Part shown: positions 6,618 to 15,239 of the stretch, piece by piece
How the letters are laid out: every line of letters starts with the position of its first letter
Position numbering within the stretch: the stretch's first letter is position 1
NCBI GenBank assembly: GCA_011523635.1
Contig: WTGI01000057.1
Span: forward strand, 6,804-70,803
Direction: 5' to 3'
Origin: Acidimicrobiia bacterium
Lineage (GTDB): Bacteria; Actinomycetota; Acidimicrobiia; Spongiisociales; Spongiisociaceae
Length of the DNA: 64,000 nt
Translations under genes and position numbers: made by a program
Notes under the pieces: generated by a model
Told to the model about the DNA's origin: nothing
Database searches by the model: none
Seen by the model: the letters and a program-made list of their open reading frames with translations, nothing else

Positions 6618-7387
6618 GCGCACTCTCGCTACGCGGGGTCGGGAAGGTGTTCAACCCCGGCTCCGACCAGGAGGTGCAGGCCGTCCACGGGGTTGACCTG
6701 TCGGTGGAGCGGGGAGAGTTCATCTCCGTCATCGGACCTTCCGGATGCGGGAAATCCACCCTCCTGCGCCTGATCGGAGATCTCACCCCGCCCTCCTCCG
6801 GGACGGTTTCCGTCAATGGCAAGACTCCCGCTCGGGCCCGGCTCGACCGTGACTACGGGATGGTGTTCCAGTCCGCCACGCTATTGGAGTGGCGCAGGGT
6901 GGCGGCCAACGTGGAACTGCCCTTGGAGATCATGGGCATGGACGCGGCCGAGCGTTCCCGGCAGGCGGCCGCCATGCTGGGGCTGGTCCAGCTCGACCGG
7001 TTCGCCAACCACTACCCGTGGCAGCTCTCCGGCGGGATGCAGCAGCGGGTGGCCATCGCCAGGGCGCTGGCCTTCAAGCCCTCCATCCTCCTGATGGATG
7101 AACCGTTCGGCGCCCTGGACGAGATGACCCGCGAGCGGATGCAATCGGAGTTGCTTCGCATCCGGGCCGAGACGGGGACGACGGTGGTGTTCGTGACCCA
7201 TTCCATTCCCGAGGCGGTCTTCCTGTCGACCCGCGTCGTCATCATGTCGCCCCGTCCGGGAACCATCACCGAGGTGGTCGACATCGACCTTCCGGAGCCG
7301 CGTTCCGACGACACCCGCGAGGACCAGCGCTTCTTCGAGTTGCTCACTGACGTCCGTGAGGGGCTGAGAGCCGTGGAGGACTCGTGA
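6614..7387 (+). CDS. ABC transporter ATP-binding protein (NMT1/THI5-type importer)
   Basis: A 257-residue ATPase of the SsuB/TauB class. Walker A is GPSGCGKST (41-49), the signature is LSGGMQQR (138-145), Walker B is LLMDEP (159-164) and the switch histidine lies in FVTHSIPEA. All motifs are intact. The ATG at 6614 overlaps the upstream permease stop, and the gene's own stop overlaps the GTG of the next permease, so the three are translated as one coupled unit. It energises import for the two flanking permeases. Confidence 0.92.
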   Translation: MSALSLRGVGKVFNPGSDQEVQAVHGVDLSVERGEFISVIGPSGCGKSTLLRLIGDLTPPSSGTVSVNGKTPARARLDRDYGMVFQSATLLEWRRVAANVELPLEIMGMDAAERSRQAAAMLGLVQLDRFANHYPWQLSGGMQQRVAIARALAFKPSILLMDEPFGALDEMTRERMQSELLRIRAETGTTVVFVTHSIPEAVFLSTRVVIMSPRPGTITEVVDIDLPEPRSDDTREDQRFFELLTDVREGLRAVEDS

Positions 7388-8172
7388 CCGACCGGCCGGA
7401 GTTCCTCCGGAAGGTCTACTTCCGGCTTCCCGCCATCGGGATCTTCGTCGGCGGGCTGATCGTGTGGGAAGGCATGGTCAGGGCCTTCGACATCAAGGGG
7501 TTCATCCTCCCGGCGCCCACGGCGATTGCGGCCACGTTCGCCAGCGAGACCTCCGACCTGCTCGCCGCGGGGGCAGGGACCTTCTCCACCGCGCTGGCCG
7601 GCCTCCTGCTGGGCGGCTTTCTTGCGTTCTTCACCGCCCTGGCGGCCGCCCGGTGGCGCTTTGTTCGTGACGGGGCACTTCCCTTCGCGATCGCAGCCAA
7701 CTCCACTCCGATCGTCGTCCTGGCGCCGATCGCCAACTCATGGTTCGGACTCCGGAGCCCGTTCGGCTCGATCTTCGTCGTCGCGGTCCTGGTGTTCTTC
7801 CCGGTCATGATCAACCTCGTCCGGGGCCTCCTCTCGGTGGAGGCATCCGGAATCGAACTGATGGAGTCCTACGCGGCCGGACGGCGCACCACGCTGTGGA
7901 AGCTGCAGCTCCCCAACGCAACCCCGTACCTGTTCTCTGCGTTGAAGGTCGCCGCCGCGCTCAGCCTCATCGGCGCCATCGTCAAAGAATTCTTCGGGGG
8001 CTCCCAGGAACGCCTCGGCCAGTACATCACCACCAAGGCGGGGCTGCTGCAGTTCGAGGAGGCCTGGGCCGCCATCGTGCTGGCTTCCCTGTTCGGCATC
8101 GCCCTCTACAACATCGTGGTGCTGATCGAGCGGCGGGTCATCCCCTGGCACGTGTCGGTGCGCAATGCCTGA
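7384..8172 (+). CDS. ABC transporter permease (NMT1/THI5-type importer), second permease
   Basis: A 262-residue permease of the same family as the one two genes upstream, with about six membrane helices. The coupling loop contains IELMESYAAGRRTTLWKL and the segment LPNATPYLFSALK. The GTG at 7384 overlaps the ATPase stop (GTGA). Having two different permeases flanking one ATPase points to a heterodimeric channel. The substrate-binding protein gene follows after a 223-base gap. Confidence 0.85.
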   Translation: MTDRPEFLRKVYFRLPAIGIFVGGLIVWEGMVRAFDIKGFILPAPTAIAATFASETSDLLAAGAGTFSTALAGLLLGGFLAFFTALAAARWRFVRDGALPFAIAANSTPIVVLAPIANSWFGLRSPFGSIFVVAVLVFFPVMINLVRGLLSVEASGIELMESYAAGRRTTLWKLQLPNATPYLFSALKVAAALSLIGAIVKEFFGGSQERLGQYITTKAGLLQFEEAWAAIVLASLFGIALYNIVVLIERRVIPWHVSVRNA

Positions 8173-8395
8173 ACATCTACAGCCGGACGCGTAACCGGCA
8201 GATAAATCCTTCTCCTGGGGGTAGCGTCGGCTACTACACCATCTATCCTTCGTTGTTCTCCGAGAGGCGTTTAATCGAGAGACCTCGTGGCCGACGTTTG
8301 CGGTGCACTTACCGCTCAAGGGAGGGCGCAGGCTTTGTTGCACAGGCGACGGCAGGTTGCGAGGGAGGCACAGGAGCAACATGAAAGGAGGCGCA

Positions 8396-9478
8396 ATGAG
8401 GAGGCTACGAGCACTCACCGCGACGCTGGCAGTTCTGGTATTGGTCACCAGTGCCTGCGCCGCTGAGGACGATGAGCTGACCCCGATCAACCTGCAGCTG
8501 CAATGGGTGGCGCAGGCGCAGTTCGCCGGCTACTACGCGGCTGTGGATCAGGGCTTCTACGCCGATGAGGGACTGGACGTGACCATCCTTGAAGGCGCGG
8601 TCGAGATCGTCCCCCAGCAGGTCGTAGCGACCGGAGGCGCCGAGTTCGGTCTCGCGTGGGTTCCGAAGGCACTGGTGTCCAACGAGGAGGAGGCCGGGCT
8701 GGTGAACGTCGGCCAGGTGTTCCAGCGTTCCGGAACGCTCATGGTGTCGTGGGCCGATTCCGGCATCACCTCCCCGAGCGATTGGGAAGGCAAGATCGTC
8801 GGGAACTGGGGTTTCGGCAACGAGTACGAGTTGACCGCCGCCATCGAGAAGTTCGGCGTGAACGTGGGCGAACTGGTCGCGCAGAGCTTCGACATGGAGG
8901 CCTTGCTCAACCGGGAGATTGACGCCGCCGAGGCGATGATCTACAACGAGTACGCCCAGGTGCTGGAAGCGACCAACCCGGACACGGGCGAGCTCTACCA
9001 GCCGTCCGACCTCACCGTGATCGACTTCAACGACCCGTCGATCGCCACGGCCATGCTCCAGGACGCCATCTGGGTCACCGAGGCATATGCCGAGGACAAT
9101 CCCGACATCGTCGAGGCGTTCCTGCGGGCCAGCTTCCGGGGGTGGATCCACTGCCGTGACAACCCCGACAGCTGCGTCGACATCGTGCTGGCCGCCGGAC
9201 CAACCCTGGGACGCAGCCACCAGACCTGGCAGATGAACGAGATCAACGGTCTCATCTGGCCGTCGCCGCATGGCATCGGCGTCATGGATGCCGCTCTGTG
9301 GCAGCAGACCGTCGACGTGGCCACCAGCCAGGGCGTGATCCAGGGCGTTCCGCCGGCCGGCTCGTACCGGACCGACTTCGCCCAGAACGCGGTGGACGCG
9401 CTGGAGGACGACGGACTCGACACGGTCGGCAACAGCTGGCGGCGGGTCACCGTGGAACTGAACCCGGGCGGCGAGTAA
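8396..9478 (+). CDS. ABC transporter substrate-binding lipoprotein, NMT1/THI5-like
   Basis: A 360-residue extracytoplasmic binding protein. It has a lipoprotein signal peptide with lipobox VTSAC and then the NMT1/THI5 pattern LQLQWVAQAQFAGYYAAVDQGFYADEGL, quoted here only in parts: LQWVAQAQFAGYY and DQGFYADEGLDV. This fold binds thiamine precursors, pyrimidines, riboflavin or related ring compounds. The ATG at 8396 has AAAGGAG 5 bases upstream; an ATG at 8381 lacks comparable support. It is preceded by a 223-base region that probably carries a promoter. The next gene encodes beta-ureidopropionase, so a pyrimidine or hydantoin-type ligand is the best inference. Confidence 0.88.
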   Translation: MRRLRALTATLAVLVLVTSACAAEDDELTPINLQLQWVAQAQFAGYYAAVDQGFYADEGLDVTILEGAVEIVPQQVVATGGAEFGLAWVPKALVSNEEEAGLVNVGQVFQRSGTLMVSWADSGITSPSDWEGKIVGNWGFGNEYELTAAIEKFGVNVGELVAQSFDMEALLNREIDAAEAMIYNEYAQVLEATNPDTGELYQPSDLTVIDFNDPSIATAMLQDAIWVTEAYAEDNPDIVEAFLRASFRGWIHCRDNPDSCVDIVLAAGPTLGRSHQTWQMNEINGLIWPSPHGIGVMDAALWQQTVDVATSQGVIQGVPPAGSYRTDFAQNAVDALEDDGLDTVGNSWRRVTVELNPGGE

Positions 9479-9600
9479 AGGATCGGACGCCCCAGCGGGG
9501 CAACTCCAAGTAGCAATCCTGCGGATCGGTGGGGTCGGAGCCGGCAACGGCTCCGACCCCGGTTCCGCGTCACAATGAGGAACAGCGGATAGGAGAGAAA

Positions 9601-10443
9601 ATGGCCAACATCGTTCGGGCAGCGCTCCTGCAGGCTGCATGGACCGGTGACCGGGAGTCCATGGTCGAGAAAGGCGCCCACTACGCGTACCAGGCCGCCG
9701 ACCAGGGCGCCCAGGTGATGTGCTTCCAGGAACTGTTCAACGGGCCCTACTTCTGCCAGGTCCAGGACGACGACCACAAGGACTCCGCCGAGCCCGTGCC
9801 CGACGGCCCGAGCACGCAGCGGATGATCGAGGTGGCCAAGGAGACAAGCATGGTCCTGGTCGTCCCCCTGTACGAGAAGGAGGACGACGGCTTCCTCTAC
9901 AACACCGCAGCAGTGATCGACGCGGACGGCACGTATCTGGGTAAGTACCGCAAGACCCACATCCCGCACGTCAACGGGTTCTGGGAGAAGTTCTACTTCC
10001 GGCCCGGCAACCTAGGCTACCCGGTGTTCGACACCGCGGTGGGCCGGATCGGCGTGTACATCTGCTACGACCGCCACTTCCCGGAGGGCTGGAGAGCGCT
10101 CGGTCTGGCCGGCGCCAAGATCGTGTTCAACCCGTCGGCGACCAGCCGCGGCCTGTCCATGTACCTGTGGAACCTGGAGCAGCCCGCATCGGCGGTGGCC
10201 AACGAGTACTTCGTCGGCGCCATCAACCGGGTCGGCAAGGAACCGTACGGTGACAACGACTTCTACGGCTCCTCGTACTTCGTCGACCCGCGAGGGCAGC
10301 TGGTGGGCGAGGCCGGCTCCGACACCGAGGAGGAGCTCGTGATCAGAGATCTCGAGATGGACCTGATCGACGATGTCCGCAAGATATGGGCCTTCTACCG
10401 GGACCGCCGCCCCGACGCCTACGACCCCCTGGTCGCCCCCTGA
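9601..10443 (+). CDS. N-carbamoyl-beta-alanine amidohydrolase (beta-ureidopropionase), nitrilase superfamily
   Basis: This cytoplasmic enzyme would hydrolyse N-carbamoyl-beta-alanine (or the thymine-derived isobutyrate analogue) to the beta-amino acid, CO2 and ammonia, the third step of reductive pyrimidine breakdown. The 280-residue protein carries the nitrilase triad Glu44 (FQELF), Lys118 (YRKTHIP) and Cys155 (ICYDRHFPE). The CYDRHFPE context is typical of beta-ureidopropionase and N-carbamoyl-amino-acid hydrolases. GGAGAG lies just upstream of the ATG at 9601. It follows the importer in the same direction, and dihydropyrimidinase and an aminotransferase lie just beyond two inserted genes. 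An N-carbamoyl-D-amino-acid hydrolase is the main alternative. Confidence 0.88.
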   Translation: MANIVRAALLQAAWTGDRESMVEKGAHYAYQAADQGAQVMCFQELFNGPYFCQVQDDDHKDSAEPVPDGPSTQRMIEVAKETSMVLVVPLYEKEDDGFLYNTAAVIDADGTYLGKYRKTHIPHVNGFWEKFYFRPGNLGYPVFDTAVGRIGVYICYDRHFPEGWRALGLAGAKIVFNPSATSRGLSMYLWNLEQPASAVANEYFVGAINRVGKEPYGDNDFYGSSYFVDPRGQLVGEAGSDTEEELVIRDLEMDLIDDVRKIWAFYRDRRPDAYDPLVAP

Positions 10444-10481
10444 GGGTTCGAGGTCCCGGGCGCTTCTGTCCACCTGGAGTG

Positions 10482-10733
10482 TCAGCCGCGGTCCTCATCT
10501 AACACCTCCACGGTGCTGAGGGAGGCCCTGGAATGGACAGCGGGCGTGAGACCCGAGCGCCTTGGCGGCGTGATCCAGCCCTCCGCGATGCCCCTTTCGA
10601 GCATCGATGTGCCTAGGCCTACGAGTTTCGCAACAGGCCTGCCCCGATCGGTCACGATTACCTCCTCACCTCCGGCGGCCTTCCTCACGTAGTCCGACAG
10701 ATGTGCCTGGAGCTCGCGGATTCCGACTTTCAT
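10482..10733 (-). CDS. Phd/YefM-family antitoxin, orphan
   Basis: An 83-residue protein with the Phd/YefM N-terminal DNA-binding fold: VGIRELQAHLSDYVRKAAGG, followed by EEVIVTDRGRPVAKLV, which is diagnostic of the family. The C-terminal tail, where such antitoxins wrap a toxin, ends in VEVLDEDRG. No toxin gene follows: the next gene on this side is convergent and ends 38 bases away. The ATG at 10733 starts at the conserved MKVGIRE; a TTG at 10754 would extend it by 7 residues. No clear Shine-Dalgarno is seen. Together with the HNH gene it sits inside the pyrimidine catabolic cluster. Confidence 0.85.
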   Translation of the reverse strand: MKVGIRELQAHLSDYVRKAAGGEEVIVTDRGRPVAKLVGLGTSMLERGIAEGWITPPRRSGLTPAVHSRASLSTVEVLDEDRG

Positions 10734-10861
10734 GAAGTCACGATAGAACCTCAACGGCGTTGCGCGGGCGTCCGTCCGGGGATGGCGACTCGACGTTGCC
10801 AGGTTTTGACGAATATATAGTTGTTTCGGCTGCTTACAGTCTGTTTATGCCACATCCATGG

Positions 10862-10867
10862 TATAGT
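10862..10867 (+). promoter_or_regulatory. -10 element (TATAGT) of the HNH gene
   Basis: TATAGT is a near-consensus -10 hexamer ending 10 bases before the ATG at 10878. The transcript would have little or no leader. The SOS-box-like sequence that follows overlaps the expected transcription start. Confidence 0.45.
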
Positions 10868-10869
10868 AT

Positions 10870-10885
10870 ACGAACATATGTACGG
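10870..10885. promoter_or_regulatory. SOS/LexA box-like palindrome over the HNH start codon
   Basis: ACGAACATATGTACGG matches the actinobacterial LexA consensus TCGAAC-N4-GTTCGA at 9 of its 12 fixed positions. It includes the intact left core CGAAC, and the ATAT spacer matches mycobacterial boxes. The ATG at 10878 lies inside it. In Mycobacterium, 13E12/DUF222-HNH genes are known members of the LexA regulon, which supports function. Confidence 0.55.
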
Positions 10886-12245
10886 ATACCTACTTGACTA
10901 CCCGGAACAGGAAACGGTCCAAACCCGTGTCCGAAATTACCTCGAGGGTGAGCGGTCGGGGCTTAACGCGCTGGTCATGACGGCGTACCAGAAGGAGCGG
11001 CAGCGTGTCTACGACCGGGCCGCCCACATGGCTCAGAGCGCCGGTTACGCGGATAGGGACGTCGAGGACGCCCAGGCCGAAGCCGCTCTGGTCCGGGCCG
11101 AAGCGCAGGCCAGCCGGGCGCGTGGCGACCAGCTCGGATGGCTCAGGCACATGCTGCGGCGGGGTGCTGTCGCCCGGTTCGGGTACCGCAACCCCACCGA
11201 GATGGTCGCGTCCCGGCTCGACATCGAACGTCCGGCCGCCCGCGACCTCGTGTACCTCGCCGAGCGGCTGGGAGACCAGCAGATCGAGAGCATCCGTCAG
11301 GGTGCCACCTCCTACGTGAGGGTGCTCGCGGAAACCCGCCTGGCCGAGGCGGGGGCATCGGCAGAGGCGATCGAACGCAGCCGGAACATGGACCTCGAAT
11401 CGGTCAAGCGGCTTCTCCAGGGCTATCGCAGGGTGAGCCGGACTGACGAGCGGGAACTGTTCGAGGGCCAGCACGTGAGCTTCCAGCCGTCACTCGATGG
11501 CGGCCATGTACAGGTGAAAGGGAGGCTCGGGCCGTTGGAAGCGGAAATATGCCGCCAGGGTCTCGACCGCCGCGGCGAGAGCTTGGTGCCCGCAGGCGAG
11601 GGCCGTCCCGGGGCGGGACAGAGGAGAGCCTTGGCGCTCACCACCCTGTGCCAGGACGAACTGGACCGCCCACCCGCACCCGTCCGCACGACCGCCGAGA
11701 AAGTCCGGGCAGCCCGTAACCGGCGTGAACCCGCCCTCATGGTGGTCGCCGACCAGGGATTGGCCGAGGTGTCCGGACACGAACAAGGGGTGGCCATCCT
11801 GGGCGGGGCCAGGGTAGGAGCCGACACCGTGGACCTCGTCCAATGCTCGGGCCGCACCGAAGTCGTCACTGTCGCAGGCCAGAGCGTCGTCCATCACGGG
11901 TCGACCGGTTCGTTACGACCGTCCCTGCGCAGGGCGGTCCTAGCCCGCGACGACGGCTGCACCATCGACGGGTGCAGCTCGACCTACCGCCTCGAGGTTC
12001 ATCACATCACTCCCATGTCCAAGGGCGGTGACCACACCCCCGACAACCTCACCACCCTGTGCTGGTGGCACCATCACGTGGCCGTACACCGCAGAGGCAT
12101 GCGCATCGACCCTCAATCACCTCCCCGACGCCGGCGCCTGCTACCACCGAACCCGACCTGCGGTTACCAACTACCGGAGCCCGACCCCCATACGTTGGCA
12201 GTGCTGCGCGCCCTTCGAGCACCCACCAACCGAGCCCCTCCCTGA
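10878..12245 (+). CDS. DUF222/HNH endonuclease (13E12-repeat family)
   Basis: A 455-residue protein with an N-terminal helical DUF222-like domain and a C-terminal HNH nuclease. The nuclease has a Cys pair in CTIDGCS, the catalytic EVHHITPMSKGGDHTPDNL and the closing LCWWHHHVAVHRRG. These genes are multicopy in actinobacterial genomes, and the 13E12 members in Mycobacterium are damage-inducible. The ATG at 10878 lies in an SOS-like palindrome and 10 bases after a -10 hexamer. The Arg/Pro-rich C-terminus is typical of the family. It splits the beta-ureidopropionase gene from the rest of the pyrimidine pathway and was probably acquired as an insertion. Confidence 0.85.
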   Translation: MYGYLLDYPEQETVQTRVRNYLEGERSGLNALVMTAYQKERQRVYDRAAHMAQSAGYADRDVEDAQAEAALVRAEAQASRARGDQLGWLRHMLRRGAVARFGYRNPTEMVASRLDIERPAARDLVYLAERLGDQQIESIRQGATSYVRVLAETRLAEAGASAEAIERSRNMDLESVKRLLQGYRRVSRTDERELFEGQHVSFQPSLDGGHVQVKGRLGPLEAEICRQGLDRRGESLVPAGEGRPGAGQRRALALTTLCQDELDRPPAPVRTTAEKVRAARNRREPALMVVADQGLAEVSGHEQGVAILGGARVGADTVDLVQCSGRTEVVTVAGQSVVHHGSTGSLRPSLRRAVLARDDGCTIDGCSSTYRLEVHHITPMSKGGDHTPDNLTTLCWWHHHVAVHRRGMRIDPQSPPRRRRLLPPNPTCGYQLPEPDPHTLAVLRALRAPTNRAPP

Positions 12246-12406
12246 ACCTGCCCACCTTCGGCCTCGCACCACGTCCGGTCGAGGAACGCCGGCATGTCGA
12301 GCAGCCTCCCCGAACGGCATCCCCAATGGCCGGTTAGCAGGCACAACCCGGCTTCGTGACCGAGCCGGCCGGTTATCCTGGCACACACGCGAAACGGGGG
12401 TCAACC

Positions 12407-13702
12407 GTGGGCATCCATGCCGACCTACTAGAGCGCCACCGGGCGGTGATTCCCCCCTGGGTCGGCCTGTACTACGACGAGCCGATCTCGCTGGTGGACG
12501 GGGAGGGTCGGCACGTGGTCGACGCCGAAGGGAACCGCTACCTGGACTTCTTCGGGGGGATCTTGGTGACGATCGCGGGCCACCGCGTCCCTCGGGTGGT
12601 CGAGGCGATCAAAGCGCAGGCGGACCGGATGCTTCACACCTCCACCCTGTACCTGATGGAGTCCCACATAGCGCTGGCTGAGCAGATCGCGGAACTGTCG
12701 GGCATTCCGGATGCCAAGGTGTTCTTCGCCAACTCGGGGACCGAAGCCAACGACACCGCCCTGATGCTGGCCACCCAGTACCGCCGCTCCAACCAGGTCC
12801 TTGCCGTGCGGGGCAGCTACCACGGCAAGTCCCACAGCGCCATTGCCGTCACCGGCAACGCCGCCTGGTCGGGCACCACCTTCAGCCCCTTCCAGGTGAC
12901 GTACGTGCACGGCGGCTACAAGCTTCGCTCCCCGTTCGGCCACTTGCCGGACGACCAGTTCATCGCCCGGTGCGTCGATGATCTCCGTGACCTGCTCGAC
13001 ATCGCCACGGCCGGCAACGTGGCCGCCATGATCGCCGAGCCCATCCAGGGTGTCGGGGGCTTCATAACTCCGCCCGACGGGCTGTTCGGGGCCATGAAAG
13101 AGGTGCTGGACGAGCATGGGATCCTGTTCATCTCTGACGAGGTCCAGACCGGCTGGGGTCGCACCGGCGAGAACTTCTGGGGGTACGAGGCGCACGGCAT
13201 CGTCCCGGACCTGCTCACCTTCGCCAAAGGGCTGGGGAACGGCATGGCGATCGGAGGCGTGGTCGGGCGGAAGGAGATTATGGACTGTTACCCCGCCAAC
13301 GCGATCTCGACCTTCGGGGGGAACCCGATGGCGACCACGGCCGGGCTCGCCACCCTCGAGGTCCTGGTGGAGGATGACCTACAGTCGAACGCCTACAAGG
13401 TGGGCGCCCAACTCAGGAACGGGTTCGACCACCTCGCCATGGAGACCGAGCAGATCACGGAAGTACGGGGCAAGGGCCTGATGCTCGGCATCGAACTGTC
13501 CGAGCCCGGCACCGGCAAGCCCGACCCGGTTCTGACCGGAGCCATCATGGAGGAGGCCAAGGCCGAGGGGCTCCTGATCGGCAAGGGCGGGCTGTACGGC
13601 AACGTGCTGCGCATAGCCCCGCCGTTGTCCGTCACCGAGGCGGAGTGCGACGAGGGCCTGGCGATGCTCGATGCCGCCGTCCGCCGGGCAACGAGCGCCT
13701 GA
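12407..13702 (+). CDS. Class III aminotransferase, likely beta-alanine/3-aminoisobutyrate:2-oxo acid transaminase
   Basis: A 431-residue PLP enzyme. It has the class III signatures FFANSGTEANDTALMLA, YHGKSHSA, the cofactor aspartate in ISDEVQTGWGRTG and the Schiff-base lysine in LTFAKGLGNGM. The GTG at 12407 is preceded by GGGGG about 7 bases upstream and by a possible -10 TATCCT at 12374-12379. Dihydropyrimidinase and semialdehyde dehydrogenase lie directly downstream. It would therefore convert beta-alanine or 3-aminoisobutyrate from pyrimidines into malonate or methylmalonate semialdehyde. An alanine-glyoxylate-type transaminase is the nearest alternative on sequence alone. Confidence 0.85.
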   Translation: MGIHADLLERHRAVIPPWVGLYYDEPISLVDGEGRHVVDAEGNRYLDFFGGILVTIAGHRVPRVVEAIKAQADRMLHTSTLYLMESHIALAEQIAELSGIPDAKVFFANSGTEANDTALMLATQYRRSNQVLAVRGSYHGKSHSAIAVTGNAAWSGTTFSPFQVTYVHGGYKLRSPFGHLPDDQFIARCVDDLRDLLDIATAGNVAAMIAEPIQGVGGFITPPDGLFGAMKEVLDEHGILFISDEVQTGWGRTGENFWGYEAHGIVPDLLTFAKGLGNGMAIGGVVGRKEIMDCYPANAISTFGGNPMATTAGLATLEVLVEDDLQSNAYKVGAQLRNGFDHLAMETEQITEVRGKGLMLGIELSEPGTGKPDPVLTGAIMEEAKAEGLLIGKGGLYGNVLRIAPPLSVTEAECDEGLAMLDAAVRRATSA

Positions 13703-13732
13703 CAGCCGAGACAATCGAATCGGAGGGAAGCC

Positions 13733-15154
13733 ATGGGAACTGCACTCATCAAGAACGGCACCGTCGTCACCGCCACCGAGACCATGCTGGCCGACGTGTT
13801 CGTCCAGGGCACGCAGGTGGTTGCCATCGTCTCGTCCGACGCACACGACCTGGGCCTGGCAGCGGACCGCACCATCGACGCGTCAGGAAAGCTGGTCATA
13901 CCGGGCGGCATCGACGTGCACACCCACATGGAACTGCCGTTCGGGGGCACTTTCGCCGCCGATACCTTCGAGACGGGAAGCCGGGCCGCCGCCTGGGGAG
14001 GCACCACCACCATCGTTGACTTCGCCGTCCAGACCAAGGGCGAGTCCGCCATGGACGGCTTCGAGCGTTGGATGGACAAGGCCGAGGGCGAGTGCGCCAT
14101 CGACTACGGCTTCCACATGATCACGGGAGACATCAACGAGCAGACGCTCAAGGAGATGGACATGCTGGTGGACGAGGGCGTGACCTCGTTCAAGATGTTC
14201 ATGGCCTACCCGGGCGTCTTCTACTCCGACGACGGCGAGATCGTCATGGCCATGCAGAAGGCCGCCGAGAACGGATCAATGATCGCCATGCACGCCGAGA
14301 ACGGTATCGCCATCGACGTGTTCGTGAACCAGGCGCTGCAGCGCGGCGAGACCGATCCGATCCATCACGGAATCGTGCGCAAATCGGTGCTGGAAGGCGA
14401 GGCGACCCACCGTGCCATCCGGCTGGCCGAGGTCACGGGCGCTCCGGTCTACTTCGTCCATCTATCGGCTCTCGAAGCCCTCGAACAGGTCACCCTGGCC
14501 AGGGATGAGGGGCGGAACGTGTTCGCGGAGACCTGCCCGCAGTACTTGCTGCTGGATCTGGACAACCTCGGAGGAGGCTTCGAGGGTGCCAAGTACGTGT
14601 GCTCGCCGCCGTTGCGCGACCGGGCGGCCGGACACCAGGAGCGGCTGTGGCGGGGCCTCGCGACGGACGACCTTCAGGTGGTGTCGACCGACCACTGCCC
14701 CTTCTGTATGGGGGACCACCACACGTTCGGAACCCAGAAGCAACTCGGGCGGGACAATTTCGCGGCGATCCCCAACGGGATGCCCGGGGTCGAGAACCGG
14801 ATGGAACTGATCTTCGATGCGGGTGTCGCGGGAGGGCGCATCAACGCCAACCGGTTCGTGGAGATCACCGCCACCACGCCGGCCAAGATGTTCGGCCTGT
14901 TCCCGAAGAAGGGCACCATCGCGCCCGGGAGCGATGCGGACATCGTGATCCTCGACCCGGACCGCACGCATACGATCTCGGTGGAGACCCACCACATGGA
15001 CGTCGACTACTCGGCCTACGAAGGCCGGGAGATCACCGGCAAGGTCGAGACGGTCATGTCGAAGGGCAAGGTCATCATCAAGGACGGCCGGTATCACGGG
15101 AGCAAGGGCGACGGGGAGTACCTGCGGCGCGGTACGACCATGATGCTGCGCTAG
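13733..15154 (+). CDS. hydA: Dihydropyrimidinase (D-hydantoinase family)
   Basis: A zinc amidohydrolase that opens 5,6-dihydrouracil, dihydrothymine or hydantoins to N-carbamoyl amino acids. All binuclear-metal ligands are visible: His63 and His65 (VHTHME), the carboxylated Lys154 (SFKMFMAY), His187 (MHAEN), His243 (VHLSA) and Asp320 (STDHCPF). Its length of 473 residues is normal for the family. The ATG at 13733 has GGAGGGAAGC just upstream. It lies 30 bases after the aminotransferase and is followed by the CoA-acylating dehydrogenase, so the three form an operon. The expected partner reaction, beta-ureidopropionase, is encoded at 9601. Confidence 0.93.
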   Translation: MGTALIKNGTVVTATETMLADVFVQGTQVVAIVSSDAHDLGLAADRTIDASGKLVIPGGIDVHTHMELPFGGTFAADTFETGSRAAAWGGTTTIVDFAVQTKGESAMDGFERWMDKAEGECAIDYGFHMITGDINEQTLKEMDMLVDEGVTSFKMFMAYPGVFYSDDGEIVMAMQKAAENGSMIAMHAENGIAIDVFVNQALQRGETDPIHHGIVRKSVLEGEATHRAIRLAEVTGAPVYFVHLSALEALEQVTLARDEGRNVFAETCPQYLLLDLDNLGGGFEGAKYVCSPPLRDRAAGHQERLWRGLATDDLQVVSTDHCPFCMGDHHTFGTQKQLGRDNFAAIPNGMPGVENRMELIFDAGVAGGRINANRFVEITATTPAKMFGLFPKKGTIAPGSDADIVILDPDRTHTISVETHHMDVDYSAYEGREITGKVETVMSKGKVIIKDGRYHGSKGDGEYLRRGTTMMLR

Positions 15155-15239
15155 GAGGATCTCCGGGGACGGTGCGGGCAGCCCACGGCGAGCGCCACGG
15201 CAGAGTAAGTCAAGGACCCACGGCATGAGGATGAGGGCG

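Noticed and set aside
8173-8395. Possible riboswitch in the 223-base region before the binding-protein gene
   Set aside because: A short GCCGG/CCGGC stem and GC-rich stretches are present, but nothing matches a riboswitch class I can recognise (no TPP, purine or guanidine core).
8405-9640. 411-codon open frame on the minus strand opposite the NMT1-type binding protein
   Set aside because: The plus-strand gene has a lipobox, family motifs and a Shine-Dalgarno. The reverse frame has none and lies wholly opposite it.
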